A stretch of 64,000 bases of DNA from Punica granatum (lineage: Eukaryota > Streptophyta > Magnoliopsida > Myrtales > Lythraceae): positions 36,240,811-36,304,810 of the forward strand of contig NC_045128.1 in NCBI RefSeq assembly GCF_007655135.1. The letters are read 5' to 3'. The notes beneath the pieces were generated by a model. The model was not told the DNA's origin. It saw only the letters and a program-made list of their open reading frames with translations, and ran no database searches. Below, one piece after another: positions 45,601 through 57,853 of the stretch. A program made the position numbers and the translations under genes. The first letter of the stretch is position 1. Each line of letters opens with the position of its first letter.

Positions 45601-48093
45601 AAATTAAGATAACTGCATGTTAGATATGAGAAAACAAACCAATCAACTATATATGCGCGCATGAATAAACACAAAAAAACATACAGAAAAGGTGCTCTGC
45701 TTTTGCGACAATCATTGGAAAAGTTGATCAATTTAGTATTCTACCATATTGAAAATCTCACCAATAAATCAAATAGGTAACCGCAGAATTCAGTTAATTT
45801 TTACTGTATCCATGAAACTCCCATCATGCTCAACCAAATATAGATTATGCTAAACACCTAACATGTATCAGTATTTTGCAGAATCAAGAAAATAGCATGA
45901 AAGAACAGTTCAAAAAACTGTTGTAGTGAAATCATGATTTCCTTGACCAAGGATTCTAACCTCAATTTTAGAGTCAGTGTAAGCCCACTTGGGAGAAAAG
46001 TCAGCAATGCTGAAAAGCTGGTCCTGGGAAATGGAGGGGCTCAATGAGGATTCATCAACCGCATTTTCACATTCGACAGTGCTCCAGGATAACCCTGATG
46101 AAGACTGCATCTGCAAACTTTCGACTTCTCCCAGTTCTTTAGAAACCCACCTAGAGAAGCTGTCTACTTTCTTCAGGCTCTCTTCTCCATCTTTTAGTAG
46201 CCGTCTCGCAGCAAAAGAATAGTTGGCATCTCCATCTGTAGGAACATCTCTCCCTGAATTCGAGTTCAATATATCGGGATTTTCAGTGTTTGAAAAGTTA
46301 CCCAATCCGTGCTGCTCCCATTGCTGGTTAGGTTGACAATAAACTGACTCTGGCTGCTCAAACCCTATTTGAGAATCCATATCATGTTTTATTTGCTCAA
46401 GTAACCTAGAGTGTGGTTCATAAGCCAAGTCCAACTCCAATGGATGGTCCACGGACCATCCAGATGTGTGAAGAGAATTGCCTTCACCATTGTTCTGGAT
46501 AAAACCACTAGTTTAGTACACCAATCTAATCGAACAACTAAAGACAAAAAGCTTTCTGAACAGTCACGCGCCCTCAATGAATTTAATAGCAGAAAAGACC
46601 GAATCCATATAAGCAAATCGGAACTATTAAAGTACCTGCCAATTTGGCTGGAATTGTGCAGAGGAAACAAACGTTTGTTTAATGGAAGTATCTCCTCCTA
46701 AAAGGTCACTTAAGATCGAATTTTCTTGCACAAGGACTCCTGAGGTTGCTGCTTGGCTAGAGGATGTTGATGCATTAGAAGGTAGGCCATCAGATCCTGC
46801 CAAGGATTGTCTCAGAATATCTTCCCATGATGCCAAACCAAGTGACTTCTGAATTGAAATGCCACCAACACTACTTCTTGGTCCATTAATGTCCACACTT
46901 GAATTAAATTGTACACCAGGATTTGTGCGCTGGTCTTCAAGATTGCCTGGTTAATATTAAATCACATCATCAGGTACAGTGCCATACACGACATGCATAA
47001 CGAATTAAAGTATGCAGAAAATAAGCTGAATCAATAATAAATTAAAGAATGTGATGACAAACGATTACCTGGAGGAGAATATGAGAGATGGTTATTCAAA
47101 GCTGCAGCATCCACCTTATCAATCCCAGGAGCTCTCTGCTGGTGCATTGACTCAATCAAATGGAAACCAGAACTCATTTGACGGATGTCTCCTGCATGAA
47201 GTCGCCCAAAATGACGAAGCATGCACTAAATGATGCTCAGAAGATTACTCATTTGAATGACAGGAATTAATACCAGAATCAGCATCTTCACATAATTGCG
47301 TCAGAGTACTGGTAGGGCTTGTGGAGTCAGTGTTTCCTGATGGTGTTGCACTGTGGTTTGCAGTAAAGCTGAAGGACAACGGACTGCCCTGATTTAAACT
47401 GGAGACATCATCATGCTCCCTGATGCTATCAACATTTGCTCTATTTCCCTGATGTGAAAGGGAAACAGAAATAGAGAATTAAGTTAGCATATCATCCTAA
47501 AAGCACAACACAAATCTCAATGCAGCACTCCGTGGAAAATCTTCATCTACCCCAATACCTTAAGAGAAGCAAAATATCATCTGAAAAGCACATAAGCGAG
47601 AAAGAGAGAAAATGCATCCTTCAAACATGCACTTGTAGAAGCTAGAGATAGGAAAACAAGAGTAAGCTAGCATGTAAAAGAGACAAAAACCAACAAAGAT
47701 TGGGCACAGATCCTTGATATACTAACTAACATGCTGTAAGAGGTGATTTACATTTTACCCAACTTTCAAAAATGACATGACTCTGAGGGAAGCTGATGAC
47801 CTCATTTATGAAGCTTCAACCAAACCAAGATAAGGCTACCCAAAATATCCCATATTTGAGTACACTTTAAAAAACTTCACTGATGTTAAAGGTACGATCA
47901 GGTCAAACACATGCAAACTCAAGAACCATTAAAATCCAATTGGCAGCTCCTCGGAATAACATGCAGCAGGGCTTCCAATCTCTCATCGGGAATCCTTCGA
48001 CTCCTATGAGTCCGTGAAAACTCGAAACCCACAGCACGAGAGGAAGACAATGAACAATACCAAGTCCAACATAGTCAACCCCCACCCCATCCC

Positions 48094-48124
<31 letters not shown>

Positions 48125-51111
48125 ACCCCCACAAAGGAAAGGAAAAAAAAATAAAAAGGGAAGAAGAATTAAAGTGGGAATTGAGGATGAAAAATGCAGA
48201 GAATACCTTAACTTCCAAGTAGTGGACGAAAACAATGTGCTGATCCCTGCAATTCATCACAAATTAATATAAACTGATAAAACGTAATAAAGACTTAGAA
48301 TGATATGCATCGTCATATGCTACATCATAAGTGCATTATGGAAGTTAATAGTGAAAAGAATCAGCCAATTAAGTATGAAATGTCTAACATAATTCATTTA
48401 GAATGCCTATCAAATTTAGGAAATAGGCCTTGATGGAGTAAGCTTCCATCTAAGGGCATAAGCCACGCTCTAGAATATGTTCAGTCAATAAACTTTTCTG
48501 GGGATGGCTCGTGCTGAATAATATATATGATCCATGGACCAAAAAATCATGAGTTTTAGGATGGCATTTATATTACTTTTAAAATCTTTCCCGTGATGGT
48601 TTCTGGATAATTTTTGGGATAATTACCTTATCAACAAAAAGAATAACCAACTGTTAAAGCAAGCAAAGAAAAGCTAAATTAGTAGACAGGAAATATCAGA
48701 GAAAACTTACTGTTCAAGCATCCAATAACTACGTCTTTGAAAATTCTCATTGTCTTCACCATGAGCATAGTAGCAGTGCAGCACATCAACACTTCCAACC
48801 TAAAAGTGCTTGAAACATTCACCTATGAGACTGTGATTAAATTGCATGAATGCTGCAACTAGCTTTTCCATTATATAGCAAATAGAAATCATGGTCTTGA
48901 AGTATGACATGCAAACTCGTGCTTAGCACAAGACTTGTTGCAGAGATTCTGAGATGCTATGAACTGCACAAAGCAAACTGGAACCTATTTACATACCTTT
49001 AGCTTCTCATGTGCTTCCTTCACAGTTTTGCCATCTTTTTTCTTCCTCCAATTATGCCCATCTTTCCTAAAGTATCTCAGAACCTTCCGGTCAAACAGAA
49101 ATAGGGAACCACCTGAAATGGAAAATAATTGATCAAACTAGGATCCTGTACCAATTGTTTTAGCAGAAAAGAAATCAACAAATATCTTATGTGGCATAAT
49201 AATGCATCCCATTTAAATGCAAACTGGAAGATAAGAATAAAACTCATTCCTGAACCATCAAGTTCTTCTAAATGCAAACTGGAAGATAGATATCATAAAT
49301 CTTCAAGTTCTTATATTCCTAAACCTTAATACCTCCTTCAGTACACTTGATTACTTCACTAGCTTGCAAAAGGTCATTCAAGTAGCTTTGCAAATAGACA
49401 TAAATTATATAAATGTAAATAATTTGGTCTTACTTTCACTGGCATAAGATATTAAGGAAAATAAATAAGATTACAAAAGATATTATCCTCTGAGGTTGCA
49501 GATTTCAAATTACTTGCTAATGCCTGCTTTGCTTTCTAGTAAAAATGCAAAACCAAGATCCCTATATAAGAAGCCGACTACATTATATTTCAAACAAATC
49601 TTGGTCTAACCCAGGAAGATTGCTCATTCAGCGCTGGCGATAAAAACTATGTAATTCAAGAAAGTTTTCATGTTGTGTATCATAATCAGAGCTCAAAAGT
49701 TGTTTAAACAAACAACAAAGACAAATTATATATGAGCAATTGACAAAAGAAGAAAATTCGTTGGCAAAGGATCCATTTATCCTACTTGGTGGCCTATTTG
49801 GGGGTTCGGACGAGATCTGAAATTTCTGATAATTGCGAAGAATTTCACAGATTTCAGCAGGCCGAAGCCACCGATGTTGGGCTTCCAGTTGTAGTTGCTC
49901 AATATCTGTTAAGAAATAAAAAGAATAACAGGTAGTGTCAGCATTCTGAGATAATGCAAAGAAAGTGCAATATGCATTTGGTTGACTAGAAACAGAACAG
50001 TATAAATTCAACTAGTGAATTCATTGCGTCGTATCAACGAGAAATTTTTTTATTCTTTTCTGTATGAACTCTACCTTCTATGGATAAGAACAAAGAGTTA
50101 AAGAATGAAGTTCCATCAAAGAAGCAAACAAACCCAAAAATTTAAGACCTTCTCAACTTAATTATTGACAGAAAAAAGTAGAAAACAATGATGAGTGGTC
50201 AAAGTATGCACCCCAAGAGATAGTATGTAAGAAAAGCAGAATCTCTACTATTTTCCTTGTGAAATTGGACTAAGAAATCCCTCTTGCTCTATACCCCATC
50301 CATGTGCCCTAGAGGAAGGAGTTTGGGGATATTGAGGCAATTTCTTGTCATTATTGTGTTACTTGTGTATGCTAAGAGACTTGAGCAATTTGCATATCAC
50401 TCCTTTCTTCAACCTCTTTTAGACACACATAACATATGGTGGCAAGTACATGATGGCTTCTGTCCGCCAAACTTTATTAGATCTTTCGTCTAGAATGGCC
50501 ATCAAACCAAACAGAGTGCCCAGACAATAGTTAGCTTTCTAATGGCTCGAGCCCTGATCCAGTGGGACATATGTCCCACAGAAGCACTCAGTCATTCGCT
50601 TCACTTCAATATGCGATCATCAAACAACAGAGTAATTGTAAAGGCAAGTCTGTCCCATTCAGCTGAGAGCAGCTGAAACCACCCGGATTTACCCATCAAG
50701 AGCCCAGCTCTACTTCTATACCCAAAAGTGCAGCAGACCTAAAACTGACCGTTAAGTAACTCCAAACTACTCTCAGCTCTCAGATCCACATGAGCAAAGG
50801 ACTTTAACTTTTCATATATTCATATTCATACAACCATGCAAGCATGCACACATGAAGAAGCATATGCGAACTGAATATACGACTCCTTCTCACTCTTCGA
50901 GTAATCCGATATCCACCCGTCCCATGAAAAGCTACTCAAAATCACTCAAAGACCGCCCGCTGGAGCAGCCCCACACTTCCAATCGGGCAAGGAGACGAAT
51001 CATTCAGCTCACAAAGCATAAAGCCTGCGAGAGAGAGGGGGGGGGGGGGGGGGGGGGGACAGAGAGCTGACCTAATTGAGGACTGAGACCGTACGATCCC
51101 CGCAGCGCCAT
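42653..51111 (-). CDS. CAMTA: Calmodulin-binding transcription activator (CAMTA1/2/3 clade)
   Basis: Thirteen exons with consistent phases give 1083 residues: 51111-51072, 49905-49786, 49112-48997, 48799-48711, 48246-48207, 47448-47274, 47191-47069, 46946-46636, 46494-45961, 45589-44901, 44458-43882, 43467-43144, 42766-42653. Domains in order: the CG-1 DNA-binding domain (HRWLRPAEICEILRNYQKF ... FDRKVLRYFRKDGHNWRKKK ... DVLHCYYAHGEDNENFQRR), a variable acidic middle, an IPT/TIG fold (FSPKWAYTDSKIEVLIVGAF), ankyrin repeats (GQGVLHLAVALGYDWAIRPI, ANGWTALHWAAFCGR), IQ motifs (AAIQIQKKFRGWKKRKEFL, QAQWRGHQVRKQYR) and the calmodulin-binding helix (IIWSVGILEKIILRWRRKG). These nuclear factors bind CGCG-type boxes and repress salicylate-type immunity or activate cold genes depending on Ca2+/calmodulin. 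The tenth intron uses a GC donor. Closest to Arabidopsis CAMTA2/3. Confidence 0.95.
48091..48114. repeat. C24 homopolymer in CAMTA intron
   Basis: A run of 24 C on the plus strand, followed by a run of A, lies in the intron after exon 5. On the transcribed sense strand it is a G run. Homopolymers this long are prone to sequencing error, so the length is approximate. Confidence 0.85.
51037..51058. repeat. G22 homopolymer beside the first CAMTA splice donor
   Basis: It is 22 G on the plus strand, hence C22 in the transcript, starting 12 bases inside intron 1 (donor GT at 51071-51070). Confidence 0.85.
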
Positions 51112-53361
51112 TGGAGAGCAGCTGAAGGCGAATCCCGCCAGAAAGAGACGGCAAACCGATCAGACTGGGCCAATTCGAACGGTCAAACACGCCGAGCCTC
51201 GCCTTCGATCTTCTTCGATATAGAGAGAGAAAGAGAGGAAGAGAGTTCGAATCGAATGTGAAAACGGAAGGCGAAAAGAAACAGAGAGTCTGATTTCAGT
51301 GCTCTGATTTTTCTTCGTTATTTCTGGCGATTGAAAAGTCGTCGTGAAGAAGTGAGAAGTGGGAACCCAGTTGGGCCAATGGAGGATTGACACGTGTCCA
51401 CGGTGCTGTACAAAACTATATACAATACTATTTCTCACATCCTGCCTGCACCGCATCGTCCGGCTGCTCTTTTGTCATCGCCTTGCATTTATTCTATCCT
51501 GGGCCGAACTCTTGACAGATCATTTGGGCCGAAAGAAGGCCCATGGGCTTTAACTTGGACGAGTTGATTCTTCCAGTTTGTCCACATTAGCCCAAGCCCA
51601 CGTCAGTGTAATGCGACGTCGGTAACATGGGCCTAGTAGGATTACCTCGGGACAACCAGACCCGACGCTATGATGTCATCGCAGCCGTCACCTTCTATAT
51701 AAGCTTACTAGGGAAACTGACCAGCACATTGCAGCGAATTTAAGTGATCTACTAAAGTTTAAGATATGGGCCTTAATAATATCTCGGTATAGTTTGGGAT
51801 TTAATGTGCAGATACCATAAGGTAATTTTTTATTTGATGATGAGCAGAATGATAAATTACAATAACCTCATGCACTCAGATGCAATTTAGGGGTTATGGT
51901 TCATGAACCGTACGTTATAAATAGACGCTCTTTTGAGGCCCCATTACTTAGATAGAGAAACAGCCCACGTCTTGAAGTATAGACTTGAAAGATCACATTA
52001 CCTGTCTCTTGCTCGCCCCTGGTTTCCGTAATTAATTAAGGTACGCTTCCGATTAATTAATTGATTCGACGTTATCGGCATGTGAGATCTTGGTATTTCA
52101 GTAAATTCAATTTTCTAACACTTATAACTTTCCTTTTCTTTTTCTAATTTTATCTATCTAAGAAGATGCGTTTTAACTGGATTGAGATATTGCATAGACC
52201 TATTTTGTCTACATATTTATTGATAATTGTTTTTAGTAGACATTTATGAAACAAAATATTAAGTTCTTATTCAAGATAAACCACCATCAAAGTCTTTTAC
52301 AGAACAAGGCACTTCCACTCCCAAAGCATCTGATAAAAAATACAAAATTAATTTCTATAATTTTAGAATTTTTTTTCCCTGAATTCCTCATTTTACATAA
52401 AATCCAATTAATTATGTGTGTATATATATATATATATTAAGATCAATATTTACATTTCTAAGCAATGAGGATAATTTTTTATAGTTCAATATTTTTATCT
52501 TTAAATTTCTTTATAATCGTCCGTGCAGCACATGGGTCTTCATCTAATTAATTTGAAAAGAATCAAAGCTTGAGTTTACAATTAGATGGCAGTAAAATTC
52601 AAACATGTTATGATTTCTTTGTTTTTTTTTTCGCGATTAGCCACTTTCAGTTTTTTTTTTACGTATTTTTAGTTATGTCATACTTATATCACATCATACT
52701 CAATCTATAAATTATTAAAAAAATATAATATTGAATTTATGGAAATAGACTTTTTATTCAAATATTATATAGAAATTAATTAGTAAATCATCAATTAATA
52801 AACAATAATAAATAAAATAACTTTATTAGGGATTTACCTTAATATGATTCTCACAAATATTATGATTTATTAAAAAAAATTTGTTGGATTATGTTAATTT
52901 ATAATTTGTTAGTGTTTATTTAGGTTAAATCAATTTATTTCAATACATATTAATTATATTCATTGAGAAACTGTATTACATTTTAGTATATTTGTGATAT
53001 CATTGTTAGCATTTTTTTATATATATTACATTGTAGTAATGACTCCTTTATCTTAGAAACATAAAAGATGGTTAGTTATGTGGACAAAGAATTATACAAA
53101 TTAAATTTTAAAAATTAAAACTATTTCAATAAAAATGTCTCCAAGGATATCGTTATTCTTTGTATGTTCATCAGCCAAAGTTTCACTCCTAATTTCCATC
53201 ATAGAGACAATGGAAGACCAACAATAGATGTAAGAGAAATTATGAGAATTAGAATAAGATGAGTCGAATTTGAAAATCAATATGCAAAAGATTAAGATAA
53301 TTAATATAAAAAATTAGAAGAGATATTCTAATTGGATCACTAGACAACTAAAAGACCTCGT

Positions 53362-53650
53362 TTAGGGTGTGTTTGGATTTTAAAATTTTTTTAACTCAAC
53401 TCAATTCAACTCCACTTATCTTCAATTTAAAACACAATTATTATTTAATCATTACTTTATCTCAACTATTCATTATTTTTTTCACACTTTTTCTTATAAT
53501 TCAACGACACAATCATTACTTAATTATTACTTTATCTCAATTATTTATTACTATTTCACACTTTTTCTCATAATTAAAAAACACAATCATTACAAACCAA
53601 TTAAAATAAAAACTCAACTCAACTCAATTCTAAATCCAAACACATTAACT
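53362..53650. repeat. MITE-like element (family 1)
   Basis: It starts GGTGTGTTTGGATTTT and ends TTCTAAATCCAAACACA, so TGTGTTTGGATTT and AAATCCAAACACA form terminal inverted repeats. The interior repeats CATTACTTTATCTCAA and CACACTTTTTCT. It is the reverse relative of 25252-25556. Confidence 0.7.
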
Positions 53651-53736
53651 TTTCATTATTAAAAAAAAACTCTCCTTTAACTTATAGATTGTGGCATTCA
53701 CTAATTTGAGTATCGGAAAGCGAGATATATATTGCC

Positions 53737-53966
53737 CTGTTTGGATTCCCAATAAAAAAATTTTAACTTTAACTTTAACTTTAACTTAATACACTACACA
53801 ACAAAAACACACATTTTCCAAGTCAAAAATTTTAACTTTAACTTTAACTCAACACACTACACAACAAAAACACACGTTTCCCAAGTCAAATTTATAATCA
53901 CATCTCATTTGTCATTTTCCACAATCAAAATCAAAATTACTTTAACTCTGAAACCAAACGCACCAT
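53737..53966. repeat. MITE-like element (family 2) with an internal duplication
   Basis: The ends are CTGTTTGGATTC and GAAACCAAACGCACC. An internal ~65-bp unit (ATTTTAACTTTAACTTTAAC ... CACTACACAACAAAAACACAC) occurs twice in tandem. It is related by its ends to 24981-25247. Confidence 0.6.
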
Positions 53967-55596
53967 ATAAAATCTCTCATCGAATTCCCTTGCATTTGCA
54001 AGTTGACTTGCCAAAGCGCACGTGATGCTTATTACTGAGGCATCGAGACCTGTTGTTCTCATCAAGCTCATTGGGGGGAAAGATGAGTCTAAAATTCAAG
54101 AATGAATAGGTAATCCTTTCACAGCCAGAAGGAAATGAAAATTTTTTATCTTCATCACATAAATATTACTCATCCATGTTCTGGACCCCATCGTCTGATG
54201 AACAATTCGAACTTTCTTTCTTTTCGATGGTAATCGGGCTGAAGCCAACAAAATTAAACAATATAAAGTCAGGGTATGAAAACTATGTCTCCTAATAAGA
54301 AATGTCGTAGCTTGTTAGGAACAGAACTAAGAAAAGAAGCACCCAAATGAGTAGTTAGCATAGCCTCCCAATAATTATGATGCATCACCTTGCAAGTCCA
54401 CGGAAAAGAGTACAAAAAATGTCCTATGAGCAATTTCTCCATACCACCTCATAATCAATCTCAGCCTCAACCATCCTAAAACTAAAAAGCTAGCCAATAT
54501 GGTGACCCGACTGAACTCTACACGGTTCAATAACAATAAAAGACGCAATTCCAACATTACAAACGAATACACAGATCCAATTATTACCACAAAACAATAA
54601 TTGAGTTCTATTTTTATATCGAAAATTTTCCAATGTCCACTAGAAATTTCTAGTGAGAATTGTACATTTTTTGTTCTGTGTGAACCTTGATATCCGAAAA
54701 CTCAATGGGCATCGACTAATTCAATCGAGCTATGTCGGCCCATTAAGGAGTAAATCTCTCACAGCGTGGATTTTTTCATTCACAAAACTCGAACTTAATA
54801 CCTTATTTAAGGAGAACAAATACCGAACCGCTTGAATCAATTCATGTCAATAGAATTGTGCATGCTTTTATAAGTTGTAATCAAACGTAATTAGTGAATG
54901 ATTGAAAATCCAATCATAATCTCCACTTTAATTGATTAATATTAATTGACTCATTCAGTTTGGGTCATAAAAGATATGGTTATAAAAGATCCGAAAAATC
55001 AAATCAAAAGGAGATAATGAAAAAAAGAGGCGGCGGCGGCAGCTGATTGGAAGCTGCTGGAAGGACGGAGATATGTGAGAGCATGTGTCATGCACGCGCG
55101 ATACGCGTCCCGTAAAAGACCCGACACGTCAACAGCTCACGCGGTTGCCCGTTTTCCGGTGTTCCCGGAGCCAGTGTTGCTCCTCCTGACCAACCGTCCA
55201 ATCAGAAGATTGAATAGTCAACAACCCGACTCAAGGGTCCACATGACGTTCCTGATATTTCCGTGCCGCACCGGATAACTCCCCCCCCCACATCAACTAC
55301 AGAAGCCAAACTCCAGGGAAGTTGGATCACGGGCAGCGATCCTCTACTTCGCCACCTATCGTGTACCGGATGTGGCTCTAACTTAACCGCTCAATCCCGA
55401 CCGTTGAAACTTCCTTACTTTCTTCCCACGCAACGGAAAGACATAAAAGCCCCTCCCACTCCCCCGCGCTAGACGCCATTGTTATGCTCATTCCTTCTTC
55501 GCAAAACCCCCATTGATACAGAGAGACAGCATCAGTACTTAGCGCTCCTACTTCAGCTATCAACATCTTGCCCGCATCCAACTACGGTCTACTACG

Positions 55597-57111
55597 ATGA
55601 ACCGAGCTGTGGCGGCAAGGTCCTTGGTTCGGTGCCTGATCAGAAATGGCGGCGGCAACCGCCACCAAATTTTGTGGTACTCTTCCTCCTCATCCCTGGC
55701 GAGGCCGTCCGTGACTGAGCTGTGGAGGCAGAGCGGGGCTTCGGGCGGCGGAGTGGTTCAGCACTGGGTGAGGACGATGAGCAGCGGCGCCGCCGGCGCT
55801 GCAGTGAAGGAAAAGGAGAACGGGACGGTGGAGAAGGCGCTGCAGGAGGCGAAGGAGAAGAAGGAGAAGGAGAGCGGCAGCCAAGTGGAGGTGTCCAGTT
55901 ATTGGGGGGTCACCAGGCCGAAGATTACTAAAGAGGACGGCACCGAGTGGCCATGGAACTGCTTCATGGTAAATTCTCTCTCCCGCTTGCTTGATTTGTT
56001 CTCCTCATGCCCGATTTTGCTTAATTTTCACCGATCACGTCGGATTCCATGATCATACTTGTCCTGTAGCTCTGTGTGCGTGCGTGGAATGTAGATCAGA
56101 GCTTAGATGCTTCAATGATTCAGCTCGGCGGTGCACTGAATGCAGTCTTACCCCAAATGTTCTGCTTCTACTTCATGCTTTGATCTTTATTCTTGCTTGT
56201 TTGGGATCTGGCTGACTTCGTGTATGGTCGCCTCGTGTAGCCGTGGGAAACTTACCGAGCAGATCTATCGATTGACTTGAAGAAGCATCACGTGCCAAAG
56301 ACGTTCGCTGATAAAGTCGCGTATCGTACTGTGAAGCTTCTGAGGATTCCCACCGACATCTTCTTCCAGGTGTGTAATCTCTCCCGAATCAGTGTTGTTT
56401 CTTGTTTGGGCTTAACTTTGCTTGAAGCGGAAACCGATTGGTTTATACTTGGAATCTTGAAACCGTGCTGCAGAGGCGTTATGGGTGCCGTGCAATGATG
56501 CTCGAGACAGTAGCAGCGGTTCCGGGAATGGTGGGAGGGATGCTGCTCCACCTAAGGTCCCTGCGCAAGTTTGAACAGAGCGGAGGATGGATCAAAGCGC
56601 TTCTCGAGGAAGCAGAGAATGAGAGGATGCACCTGATGACAATGGTGGAGCTCGTGAAACCGAAGTGGTACGAGAGGCTGCTGGTTCTTGCTGTTCAGGG
56701 AGTGTTCTTCAACGCCTACTTCGTGCTCTACTTGCTGTCCCCGAAGCTGGCACATAGGGTCGTCGGGTACTTGGAGGAGGAGGCCATCCACTCCTACACA
56801 GAGTACTTGAAGGACATCGACAGCGGTGCTATCGAGAATGCACCTGCTCCTGCTATTGCGATCGACTACTGGAGGTTACCGAAGGACGCGACTCTGAAGG
56901 ACGTCATAACTGTCATTCGTGCCGATGAAGCCCACCATCGTGACGTCAACCACTTTGCCTCGGTGAGTATTTCCTTCGTCCTAACAAGCATCTCAATCTA
57001 TGTTCATTGCCAAACTGTTTGCTGAAAGTCGGTTTCCATTGCTCGGTGCAGGACATTCATTTTCAGGGTAAGGAGCTGAAGGAGTCGCCGGCTCCGCTTG
57101 GTTACCATTGA
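55597..57111 (+). CDS. AOX1: Ubiquinol (alternative) oxidase, AOX1 type, mitochondrial
   Basis: Four exons, 55597-55968, 56241-56369, 56474-56962 and 57052-57111, encode 349 residues; the 129-bp and 489-bp middle exons are the standard AOX sizes. The first ~60 residues form an Arg/Ser-rich mitochondrial presequence. Both regulatory cysteines are present: CysI in WNCF (about 122) and CysII in RRYGC (about 172), which govern redox and 2-oxo-acid activation of AOX1 dimers. The di-iron ligands lie in [20 protein letters not shown] and [11 protein letters not shown]. The C-terminus [19 protein letters not shown] is typical. The enzyme oxidises ubiquinol and reduces O2 to water on the matrix face of the inner membrane, bypassing complexes III and IV. 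It is the only plus-strand protein gene in the window, divergent from CAMTA and convergent with the K+ transporter. Confidence 0.97.
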
Positions 57112-57853
57112 ACCGTCCTGTTGAGAAGTTCCCAAGGAGAAGACCCCTGACGAATGCTAATACCACATATGATTGATTGAGAACATAGTCGTAATGAGCA
57201 ATATTCTTGTAATGATGAGCAGTGTCGAGTCCGGTATAGAAGAGTCTTGTGTCATGTGGTATGTACATACAATCAAAGTCCAGGTATGACGGATATCGAA
57301 ATTCGCCCTATATCTGTACCTTTTGTCATTGCCAACAAATCGAATTCCATAAAGAATACGTCCACTGAAAGCTGTATATAGTTTTCTCATATTCGTATAC
57401 TCAGTCGCAGACGATCTACACATGGAGGAAAATAAACAAAGGAGCTACGTAAAGCCAAGCATCAAATTCAATGACATAAGTTTTCCGGAGTTTCATGTCA
57501 TTGCTCATCAAATTAGACTCCCAAATTCCCTCTCAACCCCCAAGCATGGGAAAACCCGGAAACCCGGTGTTCTGCCATTATACTCACCAACTGGAGAGAG
57601 CATAATCCATTCTCCATCGGGCAGTTGGAGCTTGATTAAATACAAGGACAAACACAATTTGGCTGTCGAGATCAAAAGTTATTCCCGTCAACAACTGGAC
57701 CCCAATCCCATATCCATGGAATAAATATCGGAGATATTTCTGTTAAGTTTGAGTGGCCGTAAGATCAGCAGCAACAAGAGAAGATGGCAGCCCGGGGTTC
57801 CATCGGGATTCATCACTTGTGCACTCAAAACTCATGGCAAATGATGTAAGCCA
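57112..57853. other. Convergent 3' spacer between AOX1 and KUP7
   Basis: It should hold both 3' UTRs. A 100-codon plus-strand frame at 57422-57724 has no recognised features and is not supported as a gene. Confidence 0.5.

Larger units (their letters stand above)
51112..55596. other. Divergent intergenic region between CAMTA and AOX1
   Basis: It is about 4.5 kb. The CAMTA promoter/leader is at 51112-51500 and the AOX promoter toward 55596. Between them lies AT-rich DNA with a TATAAATAG motif at about 51915 (plus strand) and two MITE-like repeats near 53.4-54.0 kb. I found no exon with coding character and no RNA gene. Confidence 0.5.

Noticed and set aside
56474..56962. Loss of a regulatory cysteine in AOX (MLLHL where Arabidopsis has MLLHC)
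   Set aside because: The redox cysteines are in WNCF and RRYGC, spaced by 50 residues, and both are present; the LHC position is not one of them.
57422..57724. 100-codon plus-strand frame downstream of AOX
   Set aside because: No domain, signal or homology was recognised; it lies where two 3' UTRs converge.
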